Part shown: one piece after another, positions 11,099-21,900 of the stretch
Layout of the letters: the number at the start of each line of letters is the position of its first letter
How positions within the stretch are numbered: position 1 is the first letter of the stretch
Origin: Selaginella tamariscina
Taxonomy: Eukaryota > Streptophyta > Lycopodiopsida > Selaginellales > Selaginellaceae
DNA: 64,000 nt
Direction: 5' to 3'
Assembly (NCBI GenBank): GCA_003024785.1
Contig: PUQB01000169.1
Span: forward strand, 120,165 to 184,164
Translations under genes and position numbers: made by a program
The notes under the pieces: model-generated
The model's database searches: none
What the model was told of the DNA's origin: nothing
Seen by the model: the letters and a program-made list of their open reading frames with translations, nothing else

Positions 11099-12450
11099 GG
11101 CGGGATTAATCCCGCCGCTATAGGTTTATAGCCTCGGCGGCGGGATTAATCCCGCCGCTATATGGTTGGGGCCATGGCGGCGGATTAATCCCGCCGCCGA
11201 GGCCCTTCAGGCATGGGTGAGCGGCGGGATTATTCCCGCCGCCGAGGCCCTCACGCAGGCCATGGGCGGCAGGATTAATCCCGCCGCTCTTCGGTTTGTC
11301 GTAGAGCGGCGGGATTAATCCCGCCGCCCAGGAATTCACGCAGGACATGAACGCCGGGATTAATCCGGCCCCACGCTCATGCCCTTCGCGGAGGGCGGCG
11401 GGATTAATCCCGCCGTTCATGTCCTGCGTGAATTCCCTGGGCGGCGGGATTAATCCCGCCCCCACCCATCCCTGTTCAAAAATGCCGCAGCCAATATATA
11501 TGTGTGAGCGCATGATTTACGAGAGGGCGGCGGGATTAGCCTCCGAACCTTCATTACCCGGTGGCGAGATTAATCTCCGAACCTTCATTACCCCATTGGT
11601 ATGTTGAATCAATCCCGACTAACTCTGTCTGAGACGGAGAAGGTTTACAAAATACCAATGGAGGAACCGAGAAGGGTGGTGGGATTAATTTCACCATCCC
11701 TTACATGGTGGGCGGGATTAATCCCGCCGCGTACGCATGCCCTGCGCGGAATCGGGCGGGATTTATCCCGCCGCCATTGGCCTGCCTGAAGGGCCTAGGC
11801 GGCGGGATTAATCCCGCAAGATTTCGCACAGGGCATTGGCGTTCGGCGGGATTAATCCCGCCGACTAAGGCCCGAGTGAAGGGCCTGGGAGGCGGGATTA
11901 ATCCCGCCGGACGCCAATTCCCTGCTCGGAATCGGGCGGGATTAATCCCGCCGCCATTGGCCTTCTGAAGTGCCTAGGCGGCGGATTAATCCCGCCCGAT
12001 TCCGCGCAGGGAATTGGCGTCCGGCGGGATTAATCCCGCCGCATAGGGACCGAGTGAAGGCCCTGGGCGGCGGGATTAATCCCGCCGAGTCTTCAATGCC
12101 TGTTGGAGAAATGAATCTCCCCACCCTTCCTTTTTCTCCATTGGTGAGTTGGACCAATCCCAAACGTTTCTGTCTGAGACGTAGAAGGTTTACAACATAC
12201 CAATGGAGGACTGGGAAGGGTGGCGAGATTCATTTAACCATCACTTACATGGTGGGCGAGATTAATCCCGCCTCCTTTCTGGAGTCACTGAAGGGGTGTG
12301 AGAAATAAATCCTGCCCAGTTCTCTCTGAGACCGAGAAGGGTGGCAAGATTAATTCCGCACTCCCGTTCAAGGCCTCCAGAAAGGTGGCGAGATTAATCC
12401 CGCCCACTCTTTCAGGAGGCATTGAAGGGGTGGCGAGATTAATCCCGCCG
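11099..12450. repeat. Palindrome array 3 (more than 20 units)
   Basis: More than 20 copies of the GGCGGGATTAATCCCGCC unit, perfect to diverged, at spacings of about 40-48 bp (11099, 11139, 11176, 11223, 11266, 11307, 11353, 11397, 11443, then about 11708 to 12100 and weaker to 12450). Spacers occur in both orientations: 11326-11352 is the near-exact inverse of 11415-11442, and 11908-11935 the near inverse of 11995-12022. This array again shows nested inverted symmetry. It ends about 340 bases upstream of the ParB-like gene. Within 11590-11665 and 12125-12210 the units are replaced by a segment bounded by ATTGGT/ACCAAT pairs. Confidence 0.93.
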
Positions 12451-12565
12451 CACCTTCCATGTGAATATATATGTGTATTAGTATATATAAGTTGCATATC
12501 TCATTTTATTTACTTTTATCATCTTATCATAATATTTCGAGTAAAAGCTAGGAATCTATGTAAAA

Positions 12566-12648
12566 CTGTCCAGAGCTCACATTTGTGGTGGTTCTAAAAC
12601 GAAATGTTATCTTTCTTTTGCACTAACACAAATGTGAGCTTCGGACAG
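12566..12648. other. Hairpin upstream of ParB-like gene, copy 2
   Basis: A 22-bp stem with two mismatches (12566-12588 against 12627-12648), CTGTCC...CACATTTGTG against CACAAATGTG...GGACAG. It lies 145 bases before the start codon and matches 540-621. Confidence 0.6.
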
Positions 12649-12792
12649 TTAATTACGTCTACTTCTCTCTGTGTATTATTTTTGTATATTCGGGTTTATA
12701 CAAGTGTGTGTGCGTTTTTATATAATTTATATTTATAGTGTATTATTTTGCAGAAGGACGATTTGATCAAACAAGGAGATCGAGTCATTAGT

Positions 12793-15700
12793 ATGGAGTC
12801 GTCGTCAAATTCTGGGTAAGAATTAAAATAAAATCTGTTATACTCGGATACTTGAACTAATCATTTTTGTATTCAGATGTGGAATTGAAGTGACATTAAA
12901 GACAAGAGCAGGAGAAGAGATGGGCAGGGGGATTTTGGAATCAACTTGGCCATATTTTAAGATAAATGGGAAGCGCATTGGAGCAACCATGGTTGCTGTC
13001 AAATTAACCTCTGTCACATCTCATGGACAAGCAAAACAATGGAAAGTAGATTCGCTAGTCAAGCACCCGAAAGCAGGCTGCGAACCCAGATTGGACGATG
13101 CTCGACAGATATGCCTTGTTCCATCCAATGTCACGTTCTCGGATCCAGAGGTCGCAGTTACAACATTAATCTCGGGTGGTTTTGTCGACTTGTGGATAAT
13201 GACGTTCACGTGTTCACTAATGATGTTGACCTTGGAGTTCTTCTTCAACTCAACGAAAGCCCATCTATGGAGGGGATCCATCTGGATGTCTACTTCGAAG
13301 ATCTTCAGACTCATCGAGTAGGTGTATTGTCAGGAGATATTGCTTCACAATACAGAAAATCAGCAAGTGGAGCAATCTTCCCTCTTGACATTGAAGAAGA
13401 ACACAGCGACATCATAAGGGAGATTGAGAAGGTGGCTCGGTCTCAGGTTCTCTACAGATCACGTTCAATTTGCTTAGGAAGCTTCGGGAGCTGGAAGAGT
13501 GTGCCGAGAACACTAGAACAGCTGCAGTCGGGGATCACACATGTTGATTCGGATCGCAAAAGAAAATCATCAATCGTTTTGTCAGCTGCACCTGTGGCAT
13601 CTCATGCTGCAATAAGTCACAAGGAAATGATGTTGGATGATAAGATTTATCCTTGTAGGGTTAAATATTGCAGCGTCAACCCAAACTTCAATTACAGGCC
13701 ACTCAACCAGGAACGTGTAGCTGAGCTCATGGAGAAGATGAAGGACGACAATTCTTATACCGTTCCACATAATGCTGTTTTGTGTCCATACTATGAAAGA
13801 AGGAAGGGCGCTGACAAAGTCTGGATCACAACACCAGAACAACTCATGAAGATTCAGACGGAGAATAAAAGATCTATCAAGTACTACATCATTAGTGGCC
13901 AGCACACAATAACGGCAGCCCAACGACTTCTCGATGAACACAACAAAGGAACGATGGCAACAAAACTTTCCGAGCATACCCGTGAGAAGCTGACAAAAAG
14001 ATCGGCGTTTTTAGCGAAGCCGAATCTCACAATCGAGCAGTACCATAAGTTATCGGCGGAATGGGACGCTGCCGACACCAACCACTACAACAGCAAAATA
14101 TGGGAGAAGTTTAAACACACGCGAGCCGTGTGGGAATCTCTTGCGACCACAAAGAGCTACCGCAGGGAATACACAATCTGCGGAATACCGGGTAAGCAAA
14201 TTGTTTGGGCGGGATTTATCTCGCCGGTATATTAATCTGTCTTTTTCCTCAGAGAGTTGAAGAAATTGCAGCAGTTGATTTTGCCCAGGTGGGCGGGAAG
14301 GAAACATCATTTCTGATGATGTTGATTTCTTGCCCCGAAGATAGGATCTTTGCCAAATGGTTGGGGATTATGGAATCCTTTTCAAAAGGAACACTGAAGA
14401 AGAAGCAGACAAGTGAAGGGGAGCCCTCAGAAAAGTCTGCAAAGAAACCCAGTAAGACGCCGAAGGCTAAGTCTGTTCAATCTACAAAGGATGTAGACAA
14501 CGATTTCAAGCTCACATGGTTGAAGCCTTTAAATGGAACAACGATGGAGGAGATGGAAGTCTTGGCTGATTTGGTGATCGATGGCAAACTACAAATTAAT
14601 AACAGCAGCCCAACCTCTCTTTTCATCTCAAGGCAATGGAGTTGAAGACGGTCAGGCATTTCAAGGAGTGGTTGGGAATACACTGCCACAAACTGGGTTG
14701 GACCTCGACTTCAACATATGAAGAGGTCAGCAAATATTTGCATGTGACGAACGATGATATGCTTGTCGAATGGGTGAACCAATCGGAAGATCTAGGCAAG
14801 AATCTATTGCACGCCAACGCCAAAAAGGAGAACATTGGGATGACGCCTTCTCTTATGGCAGTCCTTCAGCAGCGGAGAACCGAATTGAACCTTATAAAGG
14901 AGGATGCTACGAATCACGACAAGCCCTACAGATGTTTGTTGTTTAGATTCGGAGACTTTATGGGGTAACATCACTGCTTGTAGGAAACCGTTTCAATTGT
15001 TCGTGATGGATCGGCGGGTGTCAAAAAATCTTTCGACAGATAGGGCACTAGAGGAGAGAAACTTAGCCGTGCAAGCATATACATAGAAGGTATTTATTAT
15101 TGAATTCATGCTTGCGCTCTTCACTGATACCTACTTTTTCAGGTATTTATTTCTTGATTCTTGCTCATGTCACCGATACTTTTGCCTTCGCCTTCGCCAA
15201 GAAGAATAGACATCGTTGGACAGGATTTTATATGAACGATGCTAATCCCAAGTGCATTGATACCGTTGTTCACTTGGTTGTTAGGAATGCGCCAAACAAT
15301 TTCAAGCTTCCAAATGACTGGCCAGGCATCTGTTTGCACTCCAACGGCCCTGAACCTCCATCCGATACACCGATAGGTATGAGTGACGTATTCGGCAATG
15401 TACGTTATCCAAACATTACAAGTCAAGCGGCACGGAGCATCGTCAACTTGATCAGGGGTCCTGACAGTGATGCGTAGGTTTTTGACTACTGCACTAGGGG
15501 GTCCGTCTTGAAGGAGTGTTACCTTCGGCATACATGTGTGTTTGCCGTTGAAAAGGATAAGACCATGGTTGAGGACCTGAACAAGTGGATAGATTGGGTC
15601 TCAACTGAGTACCCCAACGAATCCATAAAGGAGTATTTGAGAAAGTTCCCTCCAGATAAGTGCGATAGCTCTGAAGGTGAATCTGGTTCAATCTCGGAGT

Positions 15701-15876
15701 CTGAGAACGAACTTCAATCAGATATTAGACCGGAAGTTATCTCGAGGAGTACAGAACATTCGCACACTCCAGGACCCATGGAAACATCAATAGAAGATGC
15801 AGAAGATCTTGAACCATCTCACAAGCGGCTTAGACCTTCTTCGCCTCATCAGAAGGTAATAGCGAAGAAGAATTGA
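12793..15876 (+). pseudogene. ParB-fold / DNA methyltransferase-like protein gene, longer copy
   Basis: Exon 1 is 12793-12815 (MESSSNSG). Introns lie at 12816-12876, 14192-14252 and, probably, 15090-15142. The N-terminal ~250 residues are unrecognised. From about residue 264 comes a ParB/sulfiredoxin-like block: NPNFNYRPLNQERVAELMEKM, then a VPHNAV strand, then YYIISGQHTITAAQRL, the position where ParB proteins carry their GERRxRA-type signature. A Lys-rich linker (14390-14500) follows. The 3' part resembles an N4/N6 DNA methyltransferase: PFQLFVMDRRV sits where motif IV (DPPY) would be, and VFDYCTRGSVLKECYLRH...FAVEKD resembles motif I plus the acidic SAM-binding loop. The C-tail is acidic and then basic (HKRLRPSSPHQK). 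Differences from an open frame are a one-base loss near 13155 and a two-base loss near 14143 relative to the other copy, a frame change near 14930, another near 15080, and an in-frame TAG at 15475-15477 just before motif I. ParB-methyltransferase fusions are common in bacteria and phages. Here the domain calls rest on motifs only; the ParB call is firmer than the methyltransferase call. Confidence 0.55.
14208..14225. repeat. Array-type palindrome inside an intron
   Basis: GGCGGGATTTATCTCGCC, a slightly diverged copy of the array unit, lies inside the second intron of the ParB-like gene. The same site is present in the other copy at 2176-2193. It is isolated from the arrays and retained in both copies. 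Confidence 0.7.
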
Positions 15877-15998
15877 TAATGAATTGATAGAGTGATGAAT
15901 AGTTGTAAATGAGTGTAACATAAGGCATTTTTGTATATTTCTTTTATATTTGTACAGAAAATAAATTCTCAAGGATTAATGAAGCTTTTAGTTCAAAC

Positions 15999-16963
15999 AT
16001 GGGTCACACATTAACAAGGTAAATAATATACCTTGATAATTTTAAGGTCACTAATTATCATTTTGCAGATGTAATGAAATAATTGAGAACATGGATTTTC
16101 AGCATTGGCATGAGGTAAGAGAGGGGTTTGGCGACAATTTCTTGTGCCACATGTCAGAATGACAGAGTTCATGCAGGAAATGGATAATAATGCAGCTCAA
16201 AACATCGTTACCATGGGGGCCACTTCATCATCATTTTTATTGGCTTCAGTTCCGAAATCAATTTCTTCAGCGCATGCAATATCTGAATCTTGTAAGGATG
16301 ATGTACAATTAAATGATGAAGGGATAGGCAACGAGATAGTGGCAACGGATAAATGTGAAAGGGAGCAAACAAGTGATTTGCAAAGTATTCAAGAGGCAAC
16401 GCCATCTCATGTTACTCATGGCCATATTGTTGTTGGATGTCAATGGTGTTCTGCTTCATCGACAAAGGCCCCAGGATAGAAAAACAGAAATCAAACAAGG
16501 AGATTTCATTCCTTGTCATGGTAAATTTCGATATGATATTATTTTTCGTCCAGGGTTGGATCGTCTCTTTCAAAAGCTTAAGGAGATGGGTGCGCTTGTG
16601 GGGATTTGGTCATGCATGCAGATTCATAACTTAACACCGCTGTTGAGTTTACTTAAGAAACATTGTAGTGTTGCAGAAGAGGTGATTCGTAAAGATTGGA
16701 TTTTTGACCAGCGAATGTGTCATAAACCTCTCGAATTTCAGAATATAAGAAAGGAAAGCAAGCCATACTTCTTCAAGAATGAAAGAATAATTGGGACTCA
16801 TGGGGAGATCAGTCGCTTAAGGATAACGAAGAATGCACATATCTTAGTAGTAGATGACTCTCCTCAGAAGGCTATGCTCAACCAAAACATTGCTTGTATT
16901 CATCCAATCACTTTCGATCCATATTCTGATACCGATATCATGGATGAGCTCATATTATTCTAA
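15999..16963 (+). CDS. HAD superfamily FCP1-like phosphatase (frame change in N-terminal part)
   Basis: Exon 1 is 15999-16018 (MGHTLT), a 50-base GT-AG intron spans 16019-16068, then exon 2. The catalytic part from about 16409 is open to the stop. It has LLLDVNGVLLHR as HAD motif I, with the second Asp replaced by Asn as in the plant LDxNG subgroup. Next come FRPGLDRLFQKL and VGIWSCM (motif II region, Ser/Trp), a Lys in SKPYFFKN, and VVDDSPQKAMLN (motif IV DDSP). This matches plant nuclear HAD/FCP1-homology proteins such as those reading LLVLDLNGLL in Arabidopsis. Upstream, a low-complexity region (16150-16430) is open in two frames that overlap, so at least one frame change lies near 16160 and another between 16355 and 16430; an unrecognised intron could explain one of them. 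The gene lies 120 bases after the ParB-like gene on the same strand and converges on a small ORF. A protein phosphatase role is likely; its link to the element is unknown. Confidence 0.65.
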
Positions 16964-17041
16964 AAATAATTTACAATAATGAAGAAATACTATCAAACAT
17001 AATTACAAATGAAATAATTTTCTTATCAACATGTTAATTTT

Positions 17042-17413
17042 TTATAAATACTTTCTTTCTATCATACAAAGAAATCTTTTCATTTTGTCTAAATCATCAC
17101 TCTCCGGATTAATCAAATCATTTTGGTTAATATCTTGATGTTGTTGCCACCACTTAACACTCTCACGAATGCAATTGGGAGTTGCCATCCTTGTTAATAC
17201 ATAAGATGTGATAAGAGAAGGTCTGCATAAAGGCTCATCTAAAAACTGACGTTCCTTAAGAATAATATTATAAAGCGCCCGGTTGCTATCCTTCATTTTA
17301 TAAAATTCAATATCACGAGAAAGAAAAGCTTCAGGAAATGTATGATACGGTGGATACTGCTCACAAAAATTTTCGAGATTCTTCTTTCTGAGGCACGTAT
17401 CCAAGTAGTTCAC
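17042..17413 (-). CDS. Small orphan protein, 123 aa
   Basis: An open frame starting MNYLDTCLRKKN, with normal amino-acid composition, several Cys and a C-terminal basic end (MIERKYL). It is convergent with the HAD gene and lies 170 bases inside the right terminal inverted repeat. I do not recognise a family. SSpecific-looking segments such as PNCIRESVKWWQQHQ suggest a real, possibly truncated, protein and not chance. It could be the last exon of a longer minus-strand gene whose upstream exons have been lost outside the element. Confidence 0.45.
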   Translation of the reverse strand: MNYLDTCLRKKNLENFCEQYPPYHTFPEAFLSRDIEFYKMKDSNRALYNIILKERQFLDEPLCRPSLITSYVLTRMATPNCIRESVKWWQQHQDINQNDLINPESDDLDKMKRFLCMIERKYL

Positions 17414-17584
17414 TAATATTCTAAGATATTTTAGGAATATTCCTTACTAAGTAAGGTTATTGAAGGATTAATTAATTAATTAATTAATATTTAAGGCTTA
17501 ATTACATATTAATTAAATGATTAATTAATAATTAAAACTTAAGTATTAATTAGTAATTTATTTTATATTCCCATTTTCACGTAT

Positions 17585-17611
17585 CATGCCCACTTTAGTT
17601 ACAACGTGCAT
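17585..17611 (-). repeat. Right terminal inverted repeat
   Basis: Read on the minus strand it begins ATGCACGTTGTAACTAAA and ends TGGGCATG, matching 2900-2926 at 25 of 27 positions. A GGAATATTCC palindrome lies 150 bases inside. Confidence 0.8.
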
Positions 17612-18394
17612 TTGGGGTCTACTATAATATTTGTAGATATATTTATATATTTATATAAATACATAGTTTTTAGATTAATACTCAACACATATATATAATA
17701 TTATGTTAAATTTCTGAGGAATGATATATGCTCATTAAATGGTCTATATATATTGTAAAATTTCTAAAGAATGATCTTGGTTTGTATATACTAATTAAAC
17801 TCTTAAACCATATTTTCTCTATATTGGTGAATAATTCCAAGGGAAACAAACAAATATATGTCAATTTAAAATTATGTATATTATGTCTAATATGTACATA
17901 TGTATTCAAGAAACTAAGTTATATACTTTAGTGTTGTATTATGAATGTCTATTATCTATATATTTTATATACATATGAAATGTGTTTTTAATTTAAAAAA
18001 AAAAAAAACTTTATTAAAGTGTTTACATTGAAAAATTTTAATTTTAAATTGCAACTTAAATTTATTATAATATAACAATATATTTTAGATGTATAAAATC
18101 ACAGCAATGTTTTGTCTCCCATACACAACAAGAAATCAGCTGACAATATTAAGAATATTTTATGCCACGATTTTGATATATAAATTCATTTTTAAAAACC
18201 TAAATATTTGTATGGCCATGGGTGTAGTAAATGTTCAAGTTAATTATGCATATGAGGAATACAACAATTGAGTAGAGGACAAGGAGGCCACAGTGAACCT
18301 TCTCAAGTAAGTATCATTAAGTTTTACATCCTTCCCAGTATTAGATGGTTACTATGATATAAAATCATTTTTGAATAAGTAAATACATATATTT
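17612..18394. other. AT-rich flank, no gene
   Basis: AT-rich DNA with a poly-A run near 17995-18008. The short ORFs are chance open frames. I see nothing else. Confidence 0.6.
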
Positions 18395-18975
18395 ATTTTT
18401 CCCTTAATTTTCATTTTTAGATTTCCCTTCATCTATAATCCCATAAAAACCACTATTGAATAAGTACTTTGAAATTGTTCCTTCATCTATAATCCCATAA
18501 AAACCACTCTTGAATAAGTAAATACTTATATTTATTTTTCTTTCTCTTCATTTGCAATCCCATAAAAACCTCTTTTGGATAAGTAAGTACTTATATTTAT
18601 TACTCTTAATTTTCTTTTAAGATTTCTTCGTCTAGAATCCCATAAAACCACGTTTGAATAAGTAAGTACTTGATACTTATTTCCCTTAATTTTTTTTTTA
18701 AATTTTCCTTCATCTATAATTTTGTAAAATCCACTTTTGAATAAGTACTTGTATTTATTTTGTTTAAATTCCCTTCATGTGTAATCCCATAAAAACACTT
18801 TTGAATATAAGTAAGTACTTTATTTATTCCCTTTATTTTCTTTTTTACATTCCCCTTCATCTAAAATCCCATAAAAATCACATCTAAATAAGTACGTAAT
18901 TATATATTTACTACCCTTGATTTTCTTCTTTCTTTTTTAAATTTCTCTTAGTTTATAATCCCATATGGGAATTCC
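18395..18975. repeat. Degenerate tandem repeat, about 60-70 bp unit
   Basis: About eight imperfect units share TTCATCTATAATCCCATAAA, then a CCACTTTTGAATAAGTA-like block and TACTTATATTTATT. They are diverged from each other. No coding function is apparent. Confidence 0.8.
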
Positions 18976-21900
18976 ATTATTTACCACATGGGAATCTCTT
19001 ATTTAATGTATGTTTTACTAAATTGTGGAAAACAATCATGAGGCCAAGAGGATATGAAATTGTAAGAATTGTATATATGTGTTTCTACATACACATGCAC
19101 ACACGTGTGTCTCTGTGTGTGTATACATATATACCTCTAATCTGTGCCTCTTCAGGTTACTTCATGCAATTTGGAATGAAATCACCATGTCTTTGGATTT
19201 GTCAAGGTATTATTTTATACTTCAAACTTGTTTCAATAGTTTTGATTGTTCTATTTTATAGGGTGTCACCAACCAAGCTTGGCAACGTGTATGAAAAGGT
19301 TCGTTTCCATGTGTTTCTATTATATATTAAATATTATAATGCTTAATTTTACTAGGTGCTTTTAGAATATCAAATCTTCACTCTAGGGAGCAACACATTA
19401 AACATGCCCCAAAGTTATATAATAAAGCTTTTAATATTCTGCACTATACATAAATCTGTTAGTTAGAAGAGAGGTCCTTAACTTCGGAAAGCATAATTTA
19501 AAATAAATATTTGTATTAAACATTTTTATATGTACTATATTTATTAAACAGAGAAAAGGTATACTAAAAGGTTAAAAAGATTAGAAATGGTGTAAATTAC
19601 TATGTACATGATGAAGGCCCTAAAGTTGATTGGGTGGTAATAAATGTACTTTAGAAGGTATATTAAAATAGACCAGTAAATTTAAGTTAATTAATTTAAT
19701 CCTACAATTGGATTACTTTGAGATATTTGCTTTAATATCAGGAACTAAACTTCAAGAGGTAACCTATATTTATATTATACATTTATTAAATTACTTTCTA
19801 TATTATTTTAAATTTGTAACCAACTCCTCTCAATGCAAGTAAGCATACAATTTGACGAAGGTAAGCCATTAAAATTTATGCATTCATCACATGTGTGTAT
19901 ATGTACATTTATATATATCTGCACATGTTTTACTTATTGCTTATTTGTTTATTTGCATGATTATTAATTTAAAAAATAAGGTGTTTTAAAGTGCATATAT
20001 ACTTTATGCATATGTGTGAAGAGCTCATATACCTAAGTTAGAGCAGTACACTTTTCTAAATGAATGTAAATGAATATTAACTTTGTGGTAAATTTTTCTC
20101 TAGTAAAAACAAGTTAAAATTACATGAGAGTGAATCCAATGAGATCGATACTTTTCAATAGCTCACCATAATAATTAGCCATACCAATGTTAAAAACCAT
20201 CCATTACAAAAAACTAATAGTTAAACTTTATAGACTCATTATAATAGTTAACCATATCATGCTAAATATCATATGTTTTAAAGTACAAACCATTATAAAA
20301 ACCAGTGACTCAACTTCGGACTCATCATAATAGTTAACCATATTAAAAACCATGTTAGCAAGGTACACAAACTAATTCACAATTCATGTCCCACACTTTG
20401 TTTAAAATCACATGTAAAATAACACGTTAGACCATTCATATAACCTTTTCAAAAACAACATAACATGGCCATTTTAAAAATCATTTATTATTTTTTGTTT
20501 TCTAAAACCAATATGGTTTTCAAAAATGATTAGTTCAAAGTTCATTCACTAGTTTTTAAAATGGTTTTTGAGGTAATAACCACGTGATGTGATGTGTATT
20601 GTTTTGGGATGGACGAACAATGGAGGGTTGATTATCTCGTGTGCAAATTCAAAAACAAGCTTTGTGAAGCAAGGCTGCTACCCTACAAACTAAAAATGGT
20701 GAGCTATCGAAAAGCATTGAGGATCCTCGAGCTTACTTTGTGATAAGAGGTAGGAGAAAGATTATGAAGAGCTTTGATCAAAGCAGATGTGAGTACTTTT
20801 GAAATACAGAGAGCGAAGATGAGTAAAAACAAAGAGTTTTTTTTCCACATGGTTGTGGCTTGTCCTAGTGCTAGTAAGTCAACGATTTAGGACTTTCCTA
20901 GTATTCTTAAGAAAATATGGAAGTTAGACATGCCTTGGGTGGATGGATAATGCTTTTTTGTGAGGCTCAAGAAGGGTTATAAGCTCAGTATAAGGCCATG
21001 GTGCAAGACTCGCTAGATTTGGGGTATGAATTATCTATATATCACAGTATGTTGACAACCAACCTTAGTGCGTTGCTCCCAAAAGAAGAACATTTAAGAA
21101 CAACACAGGTTTTGGCATTGAGAGCTTTGCATGGGGCTCTTTCCTCTCCTAGGGCTGACTAGCAATATATGGAGTTGTTGGGGGAGTTTCCAGAAGGGAT
21201 CAAGGAGGCTCTAAGGTGCGATTGCACTTTGTTCCATTGTAGTGGCATTGTAGGGGACGAGGTCGTGGATATGCAGGCATATTCAACTTTTTGGTGAATG
21301 TGTTGTGCAAGTAAGATTCCCATTTATTTTGTTCTTATATATGACATCTAACTTGTTGTAAGCATTCTCAAGTAGTTGAAAAAGTCAACTACTTGAAAAG
21401 TCAAGGAAGTAATGATTTAGTTGATTCATTTTAATATTTGGTTCCATTGGCTAATTCAAGTAAAAAATCATTGTTTCCAATATCTTCTAGAGAAGCATGA
21501 TTAAAGTCTATGAGACACACACCAACTCGGAGATATTATGCCTTTGAAGTGGAGCATTCCGCCTATTCTTACTATGAGAAAGTTTAAGCTTGTTGGCATC
21601 GTAGAAGGATTGGCAAATTGAAGTCTTTTTCAATGCTAAAGAAATGCATGCTCAAGAATTCAAGTTGCTTGCTTTATTTAGGAAATTATAGCTTATGTTT
21701 ATTAGAAGAGGTGGATACAAAGCTCAAAACATACATGTTTATTAAAAGTAAGTCAATGGAAGTAGATTTTGTAAAGATTTAGGTCAAATGTTGTAAAAGG
21801 ATGTCAATTTTAAAAAGGACGAGGTGAATAAAGTTGAAACAATGTTTTGAAGAGTTAAAAGTTTTTGATAAAAAGAAGCAAAAACTTAAATTGCAATATG

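Larger units (their letters stand above)
2900..17611. mobile_element. 14.7-kb TIR-bounded cargo-bearing DNA transposon (candidate)
   Basis: Terminal inverted repeats of 27 bp with two mismatches lie at 2900-2926 and 17585-17611. Inside are an intact minus-strand transposase-like gene (3407-6526), two large arrays of an 18-bp palindrome, a ParB/methyltransferase-like gene, a HAD phosphatase-like gene and a small minus-strand ORF. Transposase and cargo genes are mostly divergent, with the arrays and an AT-rich microsatellite tract between them. No target-site duplication is visible: the flanks are GCCCTACA and TTGGGGTC. The boundaries therefore rest on the inverted repeats and on the abrupt end of the upstream duplicate at 2899. 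I see no capsid, protein-primed polymerase or reverse transcriptase. The superfamily is uncertain; the transposase core is of DUF7869 type. Confidence 0.6.

Noticed and set aside
9070-11131. ORFs in the microsatellite tract
   Set aside because: Low-complexity His/Thr/Tyr/Ile translations of CA, TG and TA repeats.
2900-17611. Polinton/virus-like or giant-virus insertion
   Set aside because: No capsid, packaging ATPase, protein-primed polymerase or retroviral-type integrase seen. The only mobility gene is a DDE-like transposase.
17706-17931. Overlapping 67-aa ORFs on both strands
   Set aside because: AT-driven open frames without family features, outside the element.
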